The notes below the pieces were generated by a model. It was not told the origin of the DNA. It saw only the letters and a program-made list of their open reading frames with translations, and did no database searches. From assembly GCA_009702945.1 (NCBI GenBank), contig WLGZ01000055.1, positions 1 to 6,728 on the forward strand: DNA of 6,728 nucleotides, in the 5' to 3' direction. The DNA comes from Actinomycetota bacterium. Lineage in GTDB: Bacteria; Actinomycetota; Actinomycetes; S36-B12; UBA5976. A program made the translations under genes and the position numbers. Within the stretch, counting starts at the first letter, position 1. Each line of letters opens with the position of its first letter. Positions 1 to 6,290 of the stretch are shown piece after piece.

Positions 1-50
1 CGACCTGTGAATACTTGACCATCTTCAAGTACTAGGACGGCTCGGGTCAT
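1..50 (-). CDS. carA: Carbamoyl phosphate synthase small subunit (5' end only)
   Basis: Only the first 16 codons and two further bases are in the window; the gene runs off the left edge. The peptide reads MTRAVLVLEDGQVFTG, which resembles the usual N-terminus of CarA, the glutaminase subunit that supplies ammonia to CarB for making carbamoyl phosphate. The ATG (48-50) overlaps the pyrC stop in an ATGA arrangement, and a GGAG lies about 10 bases upstream inside the end of pyrC, so translation is probably coupled to pyrC. Position as the last visible gene of a pyr cluster supports the call, since carA commonly follows pyrC in Actinobacteria. The catalytic glutamine amidotransferase triad would lie outside the window, so the identification rests on the short N-terminal match and context. 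Confidence 0.8.
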   Translation of the reverse strand, partial: MTRAVLVLEDGQVFTG

Positions 51-1345
51 GCGTTGAGTTCTCCATTCAGCACAGTTGGTTTACCGCGATAGAACGTTGC
101 AACAACTTTGCCGGGAAGGGTGCGTCCTGCGTACGGGGTATTTCGGCTTGCACTTACAGTCTTTCGTGCGTCGACTTCTTGAATTGCACGGGGATCAAAA
201 ATTACCAAGTTTGCTGGTGAGCCCACTTCGATTGGCTGACCTTGGGTGCTGACTCGACCAATCTGGGCTGGTGCTACTGACATTCGATCGGCAACTGCGG
301 CCCAATTCATTAGACCGGTCTGGACCATAGTTTCGTAGACCACACTTAAGGCGCTCTCTAGGCCAGTCATGCCAAATGCGGCTGCGGTCCATTCGCAATC
401 TTTGTCTTCGGAAGGATGTGGTGCGTGATCAGTTGCCACGATGTTGATCGTGCCATCGGCTAATCCTGCGCGAACTGCTTCGACATCTGCTTTGGTGCGA
501 AGTGGTGGGTTCACCTTAAAGATCGGGTCATAAGATTCCACGACATCGTCTGTGAAGTACAGGTGATGTGGAGTTACTTCAGCAGTTACGTTGATTCCAC
601 GAGATTTTGCCCATCGAATGATTTCAACACTGCCTGCTGTTGATAAGTGGCAAACGTGCAATCGCGAACCAACATGGTGTGCCAGCAGCACATCGCGCGC
701 GATGATTGCTTCTTCAGCAACTGCTGGCCAACCGGCAAGACCTAACTTGCCTGAGATAACGCCTTCATTCATTTGCGCGCCTTCAGTCAATCTTGGTTCT
801 TGGGCGTGCTGAGCTACAACACCATCAAATGCCTTGACGTATTCCAGAGCGCGTCGCATCAAGGCTGCGTCATGTACACACTTACCGTCATCACTAAACA
901 CTCGCACTGCTGCAGCGCTATCAGCCATCGCACCAAGTTCAGCCAGAGCCGTACCTTCAAGTCCCATAGTGACGGCGCCGACTGGACGAACGTCTACTAA
1001 TCCAGCTTCTTGCCCAAGTCGCCAAACTTGCTCAACAACACCTGCGGTATCTGCAACTGGATTGGTGTTCGCCATTGCGTGCACTGCCGTGAATCCACCC
1101 ATTGCCGCAGCGCGACTTCCAGATAAAACGGTTTCGGCATCTTCGCGACCTGGTTCACGTAAGTGCGTGTGCAGATCTACTAGTCCTGGCAAGGCAATGC
1201 AGCCTGAACCGTCAACAGTTTGGTCAGCGGTTAAACCTTTACCGATTTCAGCGATCACACCATCTTTGACAACAATGTCAGTTGGCTTGCCATCCAGAAT
1301 TGCGACGTCTTTGATCACATAACTTGGTTTTGCACTGCTAGTCAT
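47..1345 (-). CDS. pyrC: Dihydroorotase, class I, zinc-dependent
   Basis: This 432-residue protein should catalyse the reversible cyclisation of N-carbamoyl-aspartate to dihydroorotate, the third step of de novo pyrimidine synthesis, in the cytoplasm. It has the amidohydrolase layout: an N-terminal beta-sandwich segment, then DLHTHLREPG at 57-66 with metal ligands His59 and His61 and substrate-binding Arg63. Further on are Asp153 (SDDGK, 151-155), His180 (AQHAQE), His233 (VCHLST) and the ATDHAPH motif with catalytic Asp306. All expected metal and catalytic positions are present, so this is an active enzyme and not one of the inactive PyrC homologues found beside some PyrB proteins. Length is normal for class I. 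The ATG (1343-1345) shares one base with the pyrB stop (TAATG), with a GGAG eight bases upstream; the stop overlaps carA. It belongs to the pyrR-pyrB-pyrC-carA operon. Confidence 0.97.
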   Translation of the reverse strand: MTSSAKPSYVIKDVAILDGKPTDIVVKDGVIAEIGKGLTADQTVDGSGCIALPGLVDLHTHLREPGREDAETVLSGSRAAAMGGFTAVHAMANTNPVADTAGVVEQVWRLGQEAGLVDVRPVGAVTMGLEGTALAELGAMADSAAAVRVFSDDGKCVHDAALMRRALEYVKAFDGVVAQHAQEPRLTEGAQMNEGVISGKLGLAGWPAVAEEAIIARDVLLAHHVGSRLHVCHLSTAGSVEIIRWAKSRGINVTAEVTPHHLYFTDDVVESYDPIFKVNPPLRTKADVEAVRAGLADGTINIVATDHAPHPSEDKDCEWTAAAFGMTGLESALSVVYETMVQTGLMNWAAVADRMSVAPAQIGRVSTQGQPIEVGSPANLVIFDPRAIQEVDARKTVSASRNTPYAGRTLPGKVVATFYRGKPTVLNGELNA

Positions 1346-2280
1346 TACATTGACTCCGATCCACCGAGAATTAAGTACAGGACAGCCATGCGCACGCTTA
1401 CGCCATTGGCAACTTGCTCGACAATCACCGAGCGTTGGGAATCCGCTACGTCTGCAGAAATTTCCATACCTCGGTTCATTGGACCAGGGTGCATAACGAC
1501 TGCAGACTCAGAAAGTCGATTCATTCGTGTCACATTCAAGCCATAGCGATTGCTGTATTCGTGAGCATTTGGGAAGTACGCGGCATTCATGCGCTCGCGT
1601 TGCACGCGAAGCATCATCACTGCGTCGGAACCTTCCAGGGATGCATCGAGGTCGTATGAGACTTCGCAATCCCAATCTTCAACACCATAAGGTAGCAAAG
1701 TTGGCGGGGCCACTAAGCGCACTTTGGCACCGAGGGTATTGAGTAGCAAGACGTTTGATCGTGCTACGCGACTATGCAGTACGTCGCCCACAATCGTGAC
1801 GTTGACACCCTTTAAGTCACCTTCACCATTGCGAAGGTGGTTGCGAAGCGTAAAGGCATCTAACAGTGCTTGGGTTGGATGCTCGTGCGTGCCATCTCCA
1901 GCATTTACAACTCCGCCGGAAATCCAACCCGCGTTTGCTAAGCGATGAGGTGCACCACTGCTGTTGTGGCGAATCACAACGGCATCAGCGCCCATTGCCT
2001 CTAACGTCAATGCGGTGTCTTTCAGGCTTTCGCCTTTGGAAACGCTTGAACCTTTAGCCGAGAAGTTGATTACGTCTGCGCTTAGTCGCTTGGCGGCAGC
2101 TTCGAATGAAATTCGAGTACGCGTTGAGTCTTCATAGAAGAGATTTACAACTGTACGACCGCGCAATGGTGGAAGCTTGCCAACACCTTGCTCAGTTGCC
2201 GCAGCAAGTTGCTTAGCGGTATCCAGAACTAGGATCGCATCTTCGTAACTTAAGTCTGCAGCGCTTAATAAGTGCTTCAT
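1345..2280 (-). CDS. pyrB: Aspartate carbamoyltransferase catalytic subunit
   Basis: The 311-residue protein should join carbamoyl phosphate and aspartate to form N-carbamoyl-aspartate, the committed step of pyrimidine synthesis. The carbamoyl phosphate loop STRTR is at 52-56, followed by the second phosphate-site segment with Ser78 and Lys82 (SKGES). Arg104 and the GDGTHEHPTQ block at 129-137 with His134 complete that domain. Aspartate-side residues include Arg171 (HSRVARS), Arg225 (LRVQRER) and the HPGPMNRG loop at 264-271. These match the residues known from the Escherichia coli enzyme. No regulatory chain (pyrI) gene is present in the window, so nucleotide feedback of the E. coli type is not expected; control probably comes through PyrR. 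The ATG overlaps the pyrR stop by four bases (ATGA) and has only a weak SD, which suggests translational coupling. The stop shares one base with the pyrC start. Confidence 0.97.
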   Translation of the reverse strand: MKHLLSAADLSYEDAILVLDTAKQLAAATEQGVGKLPPLRGRTVVNLFYEDSTRTRISFEAAAKRLSADVINFSAKGSSVSKGESLKDTALTLEAMGADAVVIRHNSSGAPHRLANAGWISGGVVNAGDGTHEHPTQALLDAFTLRNHLRNGEGDLKGVNVTIVGDVLHSRVARSNVLLLNTLGAKVRLVAPPTLLPYGVEDWDCEVSYDLDASLEGSDAVMMLRVQRERMNAAYFPNAHEYSNRYGLNVTRMNRLSESAVVMHPGPMNRGMEISADVADSQRSVIVEQVANGVSVRMAVLYLILGGSESM

Positions 2281-2831
2281 GATTCACGCTCAATTCGAAC
2301 TTCGTCGATACCATCGTGCTCGACCAAGTTGACTTGGATTTTTTCGGATCTGGAAGTTGGAAGATTTTTGCCAACGTAGTCTGCTCGGATTGGGAGTTCG
2401 CGATGACCGCGATCGACTAAGACGGCTAGTTGAACCAGTTGCGGGCGGCCGTGTTCAGAAAGCGCATCTAGTGCTGCTCTGATGGTTCGACCTGAGAAGA
2501 GAACATCATCTACCAAGATCACTAAGCGATCTTCGATGCCTTCAGGTGGGATCGTGGTTGGAAGTAAGGCGCGGGCTGGTCGGGAGCGAAGATCATCACG
2601 GTACATCGTGATGTCGATGGCTCCAACGGAAACCGGACTGCCTTGGATTGCAGAAATCTTGTCACCAAGGCGCGTTGCAAGTGATGCACCTCGGGTTGGA
2701 ATTCCCATCAAAGTTAAATTGCTGGCACCCTGAGTGCGCTCAATAATTTCATGAGCTAAACGGGTGAGGGCGCGAGATATATCGCTGGAATCTAGGACTA
2801 CGTGTCCTTGTGGCTCAAAGTCGTGCGTCAT
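2277..2831 (-). CDS. pyrR: PyrR regulator / uracil phosphoribosyltransferase
   Basis: PyrR is a UMP/UTP-responsive RNA-binding protein of the phosphoribosyltransferase fold that represses pyr genes; many members also have uracil phosphoribosyltransferase activity. The 184 residues contain the family blocks GIPTRGA (43-49), DITMYRDD (73-80), the PRPP-binding motif VDDVLFSGRT (107-116) and the C-terminal RADYVGKNLPT region (149-159). Length is typical. The start ATG follows a strong SD (AAAGGAGG, six bases upstream), and that SD lies inside a hairpin carrying the PyrR recognition loop, so this gene probably represses its own translation. It is the first gene of the pyr operon and its TGA overlaps the pyrB ATG. 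As in mycobacteria, where PyrR acts on translation, no transcription attenuator is seen. Confidence 0.96.
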   Translation of the reverse strand: MTHDFEPQGHVVLDSSDISRALTRLAHEIIERTQGASNLTLMGIPTRGASLATRLGDKISAIQGSPVSVGAIDITMYRDDLRSRPARALLPTTIPPEGIEDRLVILVDDVLFSGRTIRAALDALSEHGRPQLVQLAVLVDRGHRELPIRADYVGKNLPTSRSEKIQVNLVEHDGIDEVRIERES

Positions 2832-2840
2832 CTTCTTACC

Positions 2841-2874
2841 TCCTTTCCTGCCTCACGGGACAGGTGTTAAAGGA
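2841..2874 (-). promoter_or_regulatory. PyrR-binding leader hairpin that sequesters the pyrR SD
   Basis: Read on the minus strand, 2864-2847 is CCTGTCCCGTGAGGCAGG. It contains TCCCGTGAGG, which fits the PyrR recognition consensus UCCNGNGAGG known from Bacillus and actinobacterial pyr leaders. CCTG pairs with CAGG, and CC pairs with GG closing a CGTGA loop, with one U bulged. Below this, TCCTTT (2874-2869) can pair with AAAGGA (2846-2841), leaving AACA unpaired on the 5' side. The lower stem therefore covers most of the SD of pyrR (2838-2846). In mycobacteria PyrR with UMP is known to bind such a loop and block translation of the first gene. That this copy does the same is inference from the match and the position. 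Confidence 0.85.
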
Positions 2875-2897
2875 TGGCGTGCTTTCAAGCTTTCATT

Positions 2898-2903
2898 ACT
2901 GTA
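2898..2903 (-). promoter_or_regulatory. Weak -10 candidate for the pyr operon
   Basis: TACAGT, just after the pyk stop, fits the loose actinobacterial -10 pattern TANNNT. A start about seven bases downstream would put the transcript 5' end roughly 17 bases before the PyrR hairpin, which is a sensible leader. No acceptable -35 is visible at 16-18 bases upstream (GCGCAA region), so the call is weak. The pyr genes could also be read through from pyk. Confidence 0.28.
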
Positions 2904-2909
2904 GCAGGC

Positions 2910-4337
2910 TCAGGCGTTATTTGCGCCATGCCCCAGTCTGTGAACCCGCATACCGTTAGTTGAGCCAGGAACACCAGGCGGGACGCCTGCGATAACCACA
3001 ATCGGGTCATGCATTTTGAAAATTCCCAGATCCAATAGGACTTTGTCCAGCTGGGCCACCATTTCATCGGTATGCGAAACCCCAGGAACTAGGAAAACTT
3101 CAGTCCCCCAAACTAATGAAAGTCGATTCCGCACATCGTCATTCGGTGTGAATGCCAGCAATCGCGTACGGCTTCGGTGTCTGGCCACGAGACGCGCAGA
3201 ACTTCCGGTCTCGGTAAAGGCAACCAAGCTCACTGCATTGACGTGACTTGCCACATCTACAGCAGCTAGACACATCGCTTTTGCTGTATCGCCTTGGGCA
3301 TCATCAGCAAGCTCTGGCAAGGATTCAAGGGCTTCAGTTTCGATGTGACTGATAATTCGACTCATAGTTTGCACTACGTGGATTGGGTCAATACCAATAC
3401 TGGTTTCTCCCGAGAGCATTAAAGCATCGGCGCCATCGAGGACAGCATTTGCAACGTCACTAGCTTCAGCGCGGGTTGGTCGATTAGAACCAATCATTGA
3501 TTCAAGCATCTGGGTTGCCACAATTACTGGCTTGGTTGCAGCGCGGGCTAATTCGATTGCGCGCTTTTGTACCATCGGTACTTGTTCCAGCGGAAGCTCT
3601 ACACCTAGATCACCTCGTGCCACCATGATGCCATCGAATGCATCGATGATTTCCTTTAAGTTATCGACGGCCTGTGGCTTTTCAATTTTGGCGATAACCG
3701 GAATCCGGCGACCTTCTTGATCCATGATCTTATGAACATCGGCAATGTCAGCAGCGCTTCGGACAAATGAAAGTGCGATCATGTCAACGCCCTGTTTGAG
3801 AGCCCAGCGCAAATCCGAAATATCTTTTTCGGAAAGCGCTGGAACGCTAACTGCAACACCAGGCAAATTGATTCCCTTGTTGTCGCTTACAGTTCCAGCT
3901 TCAGTAACGCGCGTTTGCACAGAGTCAGAGGTAACTTCCAGAACTTCTAAACCGACTTTGCCGTCATCAATCAGAATGCGATCGCCAATCTTGCAATCAC
4001 CAGGCAAACCTGAATAAGTAGTGCCACAGATAGTTGCATCGCCAGCAATATCGCGAGTTGTGATCGTAAATGAATCGCCCAGATGCAGTTCTACTGGGCC
4101 AGATGCAAATCGACCTAACCTGATTTTTGGACCTTGTAAATCTGCAAGGATTCCAACACCTTTGCCCGATGCGTTTGAAGCATTACGAACCATCTCATAT
4201 GAGCGGGCATGATCTGCTTGCTCACCGTGTGAAAGATTAAGTCGCGCAACATTCATGCCAGCGTCGACGAGATTTTTGATGATTTCAGGGGAAGCAGTAG
4301 CCGGACCTAACGTGCAAACAATTTTCGCGCGGCGCAC
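2910..4337 (-). CDS. pyk: Pyruvate kinase
   Basis: This 475-residue enzyme transfers phosphate from phosphoenolpyruvate to ADP, the last step of glycolysis. The N-terminus MRRAKIVCTLGPAT is the standard family start, followed by NVARLNLSHG (29-38). The active-site signature IAKIEKPQAV sits at 215-224, with catalytic Lys217 and metal ligand Glu219. Asp243 (ARGDLGVE) and the ATQMLESM helix (274-281) also belong to the active site. The B domain occupies about 71-166 and a normal C-terminal domain follows; there is no extra PEP-utilising domain. The segment LQGPKIRL (67-74) has lysine at the position that distinguishes potassium-independent enzymes. The start is GTG, with an AGGA six bases upstream, and matches the family N-terminus exactly. 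It lies 47 bp after lgt and 78 bp before pyrR. Confidence 0.97.
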   Translation of the reverse strand: MRRAKIVCTLGPATASPEIIKNLVDAGMNVARLNLSHGEQADHARSYEMVRNASNASGKGVGILADLQGPKIRLGRFASGPVELHLGDSFTITTRDIAGDATICGTTYSGLPGDCKIGDRILIDDGKVGLEVLEVTSDSVQTRVTEAGTVSDNKGINLPGVAVSVPALSEKDISDLRWALKQGVDMIALSFVRSAADIADVHKIMDQEGRRIPVIAKIEKPQAVDNLKEIIDAFDGIMVARGDLGVELPLEQVPMVQKRAIELARAATKPVIVATQMLESMIGSNRPTRAEASDVANAVLDGADALMLSGETSIGIDPIHVVQTMSRIISHIETEALESLPELADDAQGDTAKAMCLAAVDVASHVNAVSLVAFTETGSSARLVARHRSRTRLLAFTPNDDVRNRLSLVWGTEVFLVPGVSHTDEMVAQLDKVLLDLGIFKMHDPIVVIAGVPPGVPGSTNGMRVHRLGHGANNA

Positions 4338-4384
4338 AATTTTTCCTAACCAGAGATTACTTCTAGTTTACCGCCTGCAAGAAG
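4338..4384 (-). promoter_or_regulatory. lgt-pyk gap with pyk SD and weak -10 candidate
   Basis: The gap holds an AGGA (4344-4347) that serves as SD for the GTG start of pyk, and TAAACT (4365-4370), which fits a TANNNT -10 and would give a leader of about 20 bases. No good -35 is found 16-18 bases upstream, where the sequence is the end of lgt. No terminator with a T-run is visible, so pyk could share a transcript with lgt. Confidence 0.3.
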
Positions 4385-5362
4385 CTATTGCTTTGGTTTG
4401 GCTCGACGTCCGCGTGGTTTGGATTCGCTGGTCTGAACTGCAGATGAACTATTGGTTAGCGACTCTGAATTTTCGGAAACCTTTTCGCCCGGTGAAACTG
4501 CAACCGCTGGCTCCTGGCCTTGGATAACTAGTTTTCCACCAGACATAAGTTCGCGGCCTGGATTCTTTTCACTTGATCGCACCAAGTAAAGCAGTGCTAA
4601 AGCGCCAATAATTAATGCGGTCCAAACATTGAAGCGAAGTCCAAGTATGTGGCGGGCATCATCAATTCGCATGGTCTCGATCAAGCCACGAGCGGCGCAG
4701 TAAAGCGCAGCATAGAGCGCAAAGACTCGACCATGTCCCATTACGTATCGCTTATCAGCCCACATAATAAAGAACCCGATTGCTACGCAAGCAAGTGCTT
4801 CATACAGAAAAGTTGGGTGGAAGGTTTCAAATTGCGTGAATTCAGTAGGTCGGTTTTCAGTTGCGATTTCTAAACCCCAAGGCAACGTAGTTGGGCGACC
4901 AAAAAGTTCTTGATTGAACCAGTTGCCTAATCTTCCAATGGCTTGCGCAAATGCAATGCCTGGAGCAATTGAGTCTGCAAAAGGTGCAAACGGAACTCCG
5001 AGTCGTTTAGCGCCAATCCAAGCACCTACTCCGCCAAGAGCTAAAGCTCCCCAGATTCCTAGGCCACCTTCCCAAATTCGAAAAGCTCCTAAGAAGCCCT
5101 TGCCACCTTCGCTGAAGTAAAGTTCCCAGTCAGTTGCCACGTGATAAATCCGGCCACCGATAATTCCAAATGGCACTGCCCACATTGCAATGTCCGCAAC
5201 TTGTCCATCTAGTCCACCACGAGCAATCCAGCGCTTATTTCCTAGCCAAACCGCAACGAAGATTCCTAGCAAGATAAAGAATGCGTAAGCCCGAAGCGGC
5301 ACTGGTCCAAGTTGCCAAACGCTTTGCGAAGGACTTGGAATAAAAGCTGGAATGAAATGCAT
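4385..5362 (-). CDS. lgt: Prolipoprotein diacylglyceryl transferase
   Basis: Lgt is the membrane enzyme that moves a diacylglyceryl group from phosphatidylglycerol to the lipobox cysteine of prolipoproteins, the first step of lipoprotein maturation. The 325-residue protein has several hydrophobic segments (about 24-42, 58-72, 101-117, 133-143, 187-202, 212-226, 245-261). It carries the Lgt signature GRLGNWFNQELFG at 143-155, with Arg144, Asn147, Glu152 and Gly155 matching the E. coli residues 143, 146, 151 and 154. Tyr26 (RAY), the GGRIYH block (69-74), HPTFLYE (182-188) and Arg232 are also in place. Residues from about 264 form a hydrophilic, Ser/Glu-rich tail ending in basic residues, a variable extension common in actinobacterial Lgt. 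The ATG lies 16 bp after the DsbA-like stop with no clear SD; no upstream in-frame start exists because TAA codons intervene. Confidence 0.96.
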   Translation of the reverse strand: MHFIPAFIPSPSQSVWQLGPVPLRAYAFFILLGIFVAVWLGNKRWIARGGLDGQVADIAMWAVPFGIIGGRIYHVATDWELYFSEGGKGFLGAFRIWEGGLGIWGALALGGVGAWIGAKRLGVPFAPFADSIAPGIAFAQAIGRLGNWFNQELFGRPTTLPWGLEIATENRPTEFTQFETFHPTFLYEALACVAIGFFIMWADKRYVMGHGRVFALYAALYCAARGLIETMRIDDARHILGLRFNVWTALIIGALALLYLVRSSEKNPGRELMSGGKLVIQGQEPAVAVSPGEKVSENSESLTNSSSAVQTSESKPRGRRAKPKQ

Positions 5363-5378
5363 TGTTGAGTTAAATCAC

Positions 5379-6188
5379 TTAGCTCTTGGTAGCAGCTTCG
5401 ATGGCTGCAGTGAGCTGAGCAGGATCAAACAAAACATCGCCACTCAATTCCGTGCCATCAAGAAGTCCAGTAGGTGTGGATGACACGCCTTCGGAATCAA
5501 AAGCATCGTATGAGTTTGCAACCCAACCGGCATACTTTTCTGAAGTTAAACACTCAGTGAACGTATCGAGTTCGGCACCAGTTATGCCAGATGATTCTGC
5601 AATTGAAACCAAGGTGTCATTCGAGAACCCTGTTCCCTCTTCAGCTGGTTGGTTTGAGAACACGCCTGCGTGAAACTTCTCTGCAGCTCCCGCATCAACT
5701 GCACAACCAAATGCCATGGTTGCGCGTTGGGAAGAATTTGGATTTCCAGCAGCAGTGTTGGAAGAAAGTAGATTCTTATCTAAGAAAATAGTTGGACGAT
5801 ATTCAACGCGAACTTTTCCAGCGTCAATTAGACCTTGAATCGCAGCACCTGATGCTTCTTCAAAACGGGCACAAGCCGGGCACTGGAAGTCTTCCCATAG
5901 TTGAAGGACTGGAATCTTGTCTGCATCAGTTGCAGTCCAAGCCGATCCAACTTTTACGCCGTAAGTATCGGAAGTAACGCCAGTTGGCAGAGCTGCATCT
6001 GTTGGCACTACTGCATCTTTATTGGAAAGAACTGGAATCGCGATCAACGCGGCCATAACAGCGACTACAACTAGCCCACCAATGATGCGAATCTTGCGCT
6101 GACGCTTTTGTTCAATTGCAGCGGCTTCCTGACGAGCTGCAGCGGCGGCGGCTTTGGCGGCTTTGGCACTCATGTTTTCTTGTGACAC
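5379..6188 (-). CDS. Membrane-anchored DsbA-like thiol-disulfide oxidoreductase
   Basis: The 269-residue protein probably oxidises or isomerises disulfides in proteins outside the membrane. Residues 1-32 are an Ala/Lys/Arg-rich cytoplasmic stretch, 35-54 form one hydrophobic membrane segment (signal anchor), and the rest is an exported thioredoxin-fold domain of the DsbA/Thioredoxin_4 type. The active site is DFQCPACARFE with Cys103 and Cys106; the cis-proline loop is STPTG with Pro239. Two more cysteines, Cys162 and Cys213, are placed like the structural disulfide of the mycobacterial DsbA. The start is GTG, supported by GGAG five bases upstream; the internal ATG at codon 6 has no SD. The gene is 16 bp upstream of lgt, so both probably share a transcript and act on exported proteins. 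The redox partner (DsbB or VKOR) is not in the window, so direction of catalysis is inferred from the family. Confidence 0.9.
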   Translation of the reverse strand: MSQENMSAKAAKAAAAAARQEAAAIEQKRQRKIRIIGGLVVVAVMAALIAIPVLSNKDAVVPTDAALPTGVTSDTYGVKVGSAWTATDADKIPVLQLWEDFQCPACARFEEASGAAIQGLIDAGKVRVEYRPTIFLDKNLLSSNTAAGNPNSSQRATMAFGCAVDAGAAEKFHAGVFSNQPAEEGTGFSNDTLVSIAESSGITGAELDTFTECLTSEKYAGWVANSYDAFDSEGVSSTPTGLLDGTELSGDVLFDPAQLTAAIEAATKS

Positions 6189-6193
6189 GAAAA

Positions 6194-6199
6194 CTCCAT
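6194..6199 (-). promoter_or_regulatory. SD that fixes the GTG start of the DsbA-like gene
   Basis: ATGGAG reads on the minus strand with GGAG five bases before the GTG at 6186-6188. The next in-frame start, ATG at 6171-6173, is preceded only by an A-rich stretch with no SD. This favours the GTG and adds five residues to the protein. Confidence 0.7.
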
Positions 6200-6244
6200 T
6201 AATTAAGGTTGCTATTCAAGTGAAAACTTACATTCCCTTAATTA
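6200..6244 (-). repeat. 9-bp inverted repeat upstream of the DsbA-like gene
   Basis: TAATTAAGG at 6200-6208 and CCTTAATTA at 6236-6244 (plus strand) are perfect 9-bp inverted arms separated by 27 bp. Inside the spacer, AAGT-TTTC-ACTT (minus strand) is a small second hairpin. The proximal arm ends two bases before the SD motif GGAG. It may fold in the mRNA leader, or act as a DNA operator, since the distal arm overlaps the possible -10 at 6241-6246. AT-rich arms make chance occurrence possible. Confidence 0.45.
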
Positions 6245-6246
6245 TG
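6241..6246 (-). promoter_or_regulatory. Possible -10 for the DsbA-like gene
   Basis: CATAAT on the minus strand matches five of six bases of the -10 consensus TATAAT and lies in the only sizeable gap of the window. The -35 region at normal spacing (TTCCAG) is poor. A start near 6234 would leave a leader of about 45 bases. The gene may instead be cotranscribed with trpA. Confidence 0.3.
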
Positions 6247-6248
6247 TC

Positions 6249-6264
6249 GCACTTTTTCAAGTGC
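6249..6264 (-). other. Hairpin or dyad GCACTT-GAAA-AAGTGC after trpA
   Basis: A perfect 6-bp stem closes a GAAA tetraloop, 26 bases after the trpA stop. GNRA loops make stable RNA hairpins, so it could stabilise or trim the trpA 3' end. No T-run follows on the minus strand (next bases GACATAATTAAGG), so it is not a standard intrinsic terminator. It also occupies the spacer of the possible promoter and could be an operator dyad. Confidence 0.4.
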
Positions 6265-6290
6265 TGGAACTTGCTAAAAAGTAAGCAGAT

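Noticed and set aside
834..1322. Long plus-strand open frame (162 codons) opposite pyrC
   Set aside because: It is fully antisense to the conserved pyrC reading frame, has composition expected of a complement frame, no SD and no recognisable domain.
2913..2927. GGCG/CGCC hairpin at the 3' end of pyk as a terminator
   Set aside because: The stem is only four pairs, lies inside the coding region, and no T-run follows on the minus strand.
2885..3067. Minus-strand open frame of 60 codons over the end of pyk
   Set aside because: It overlaps conserved pyk sequence in another frame and shows no family signature or SD.
4360..4384. CTTCT/AGAAG inverted repeat after lgt as a terminator
   Set aside because: Five-pair arms around a 15-base loop with no T-run; chance is the simpler explanation.
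6141..6170. Tandem GCGGC/TTTG repeats near the start of the DsbA-like gene
   Set aside because: They encode the Ala/Lys-rich cytoplasmic tail usual in such actinobacterial anchored proteins and need no separate explanation.
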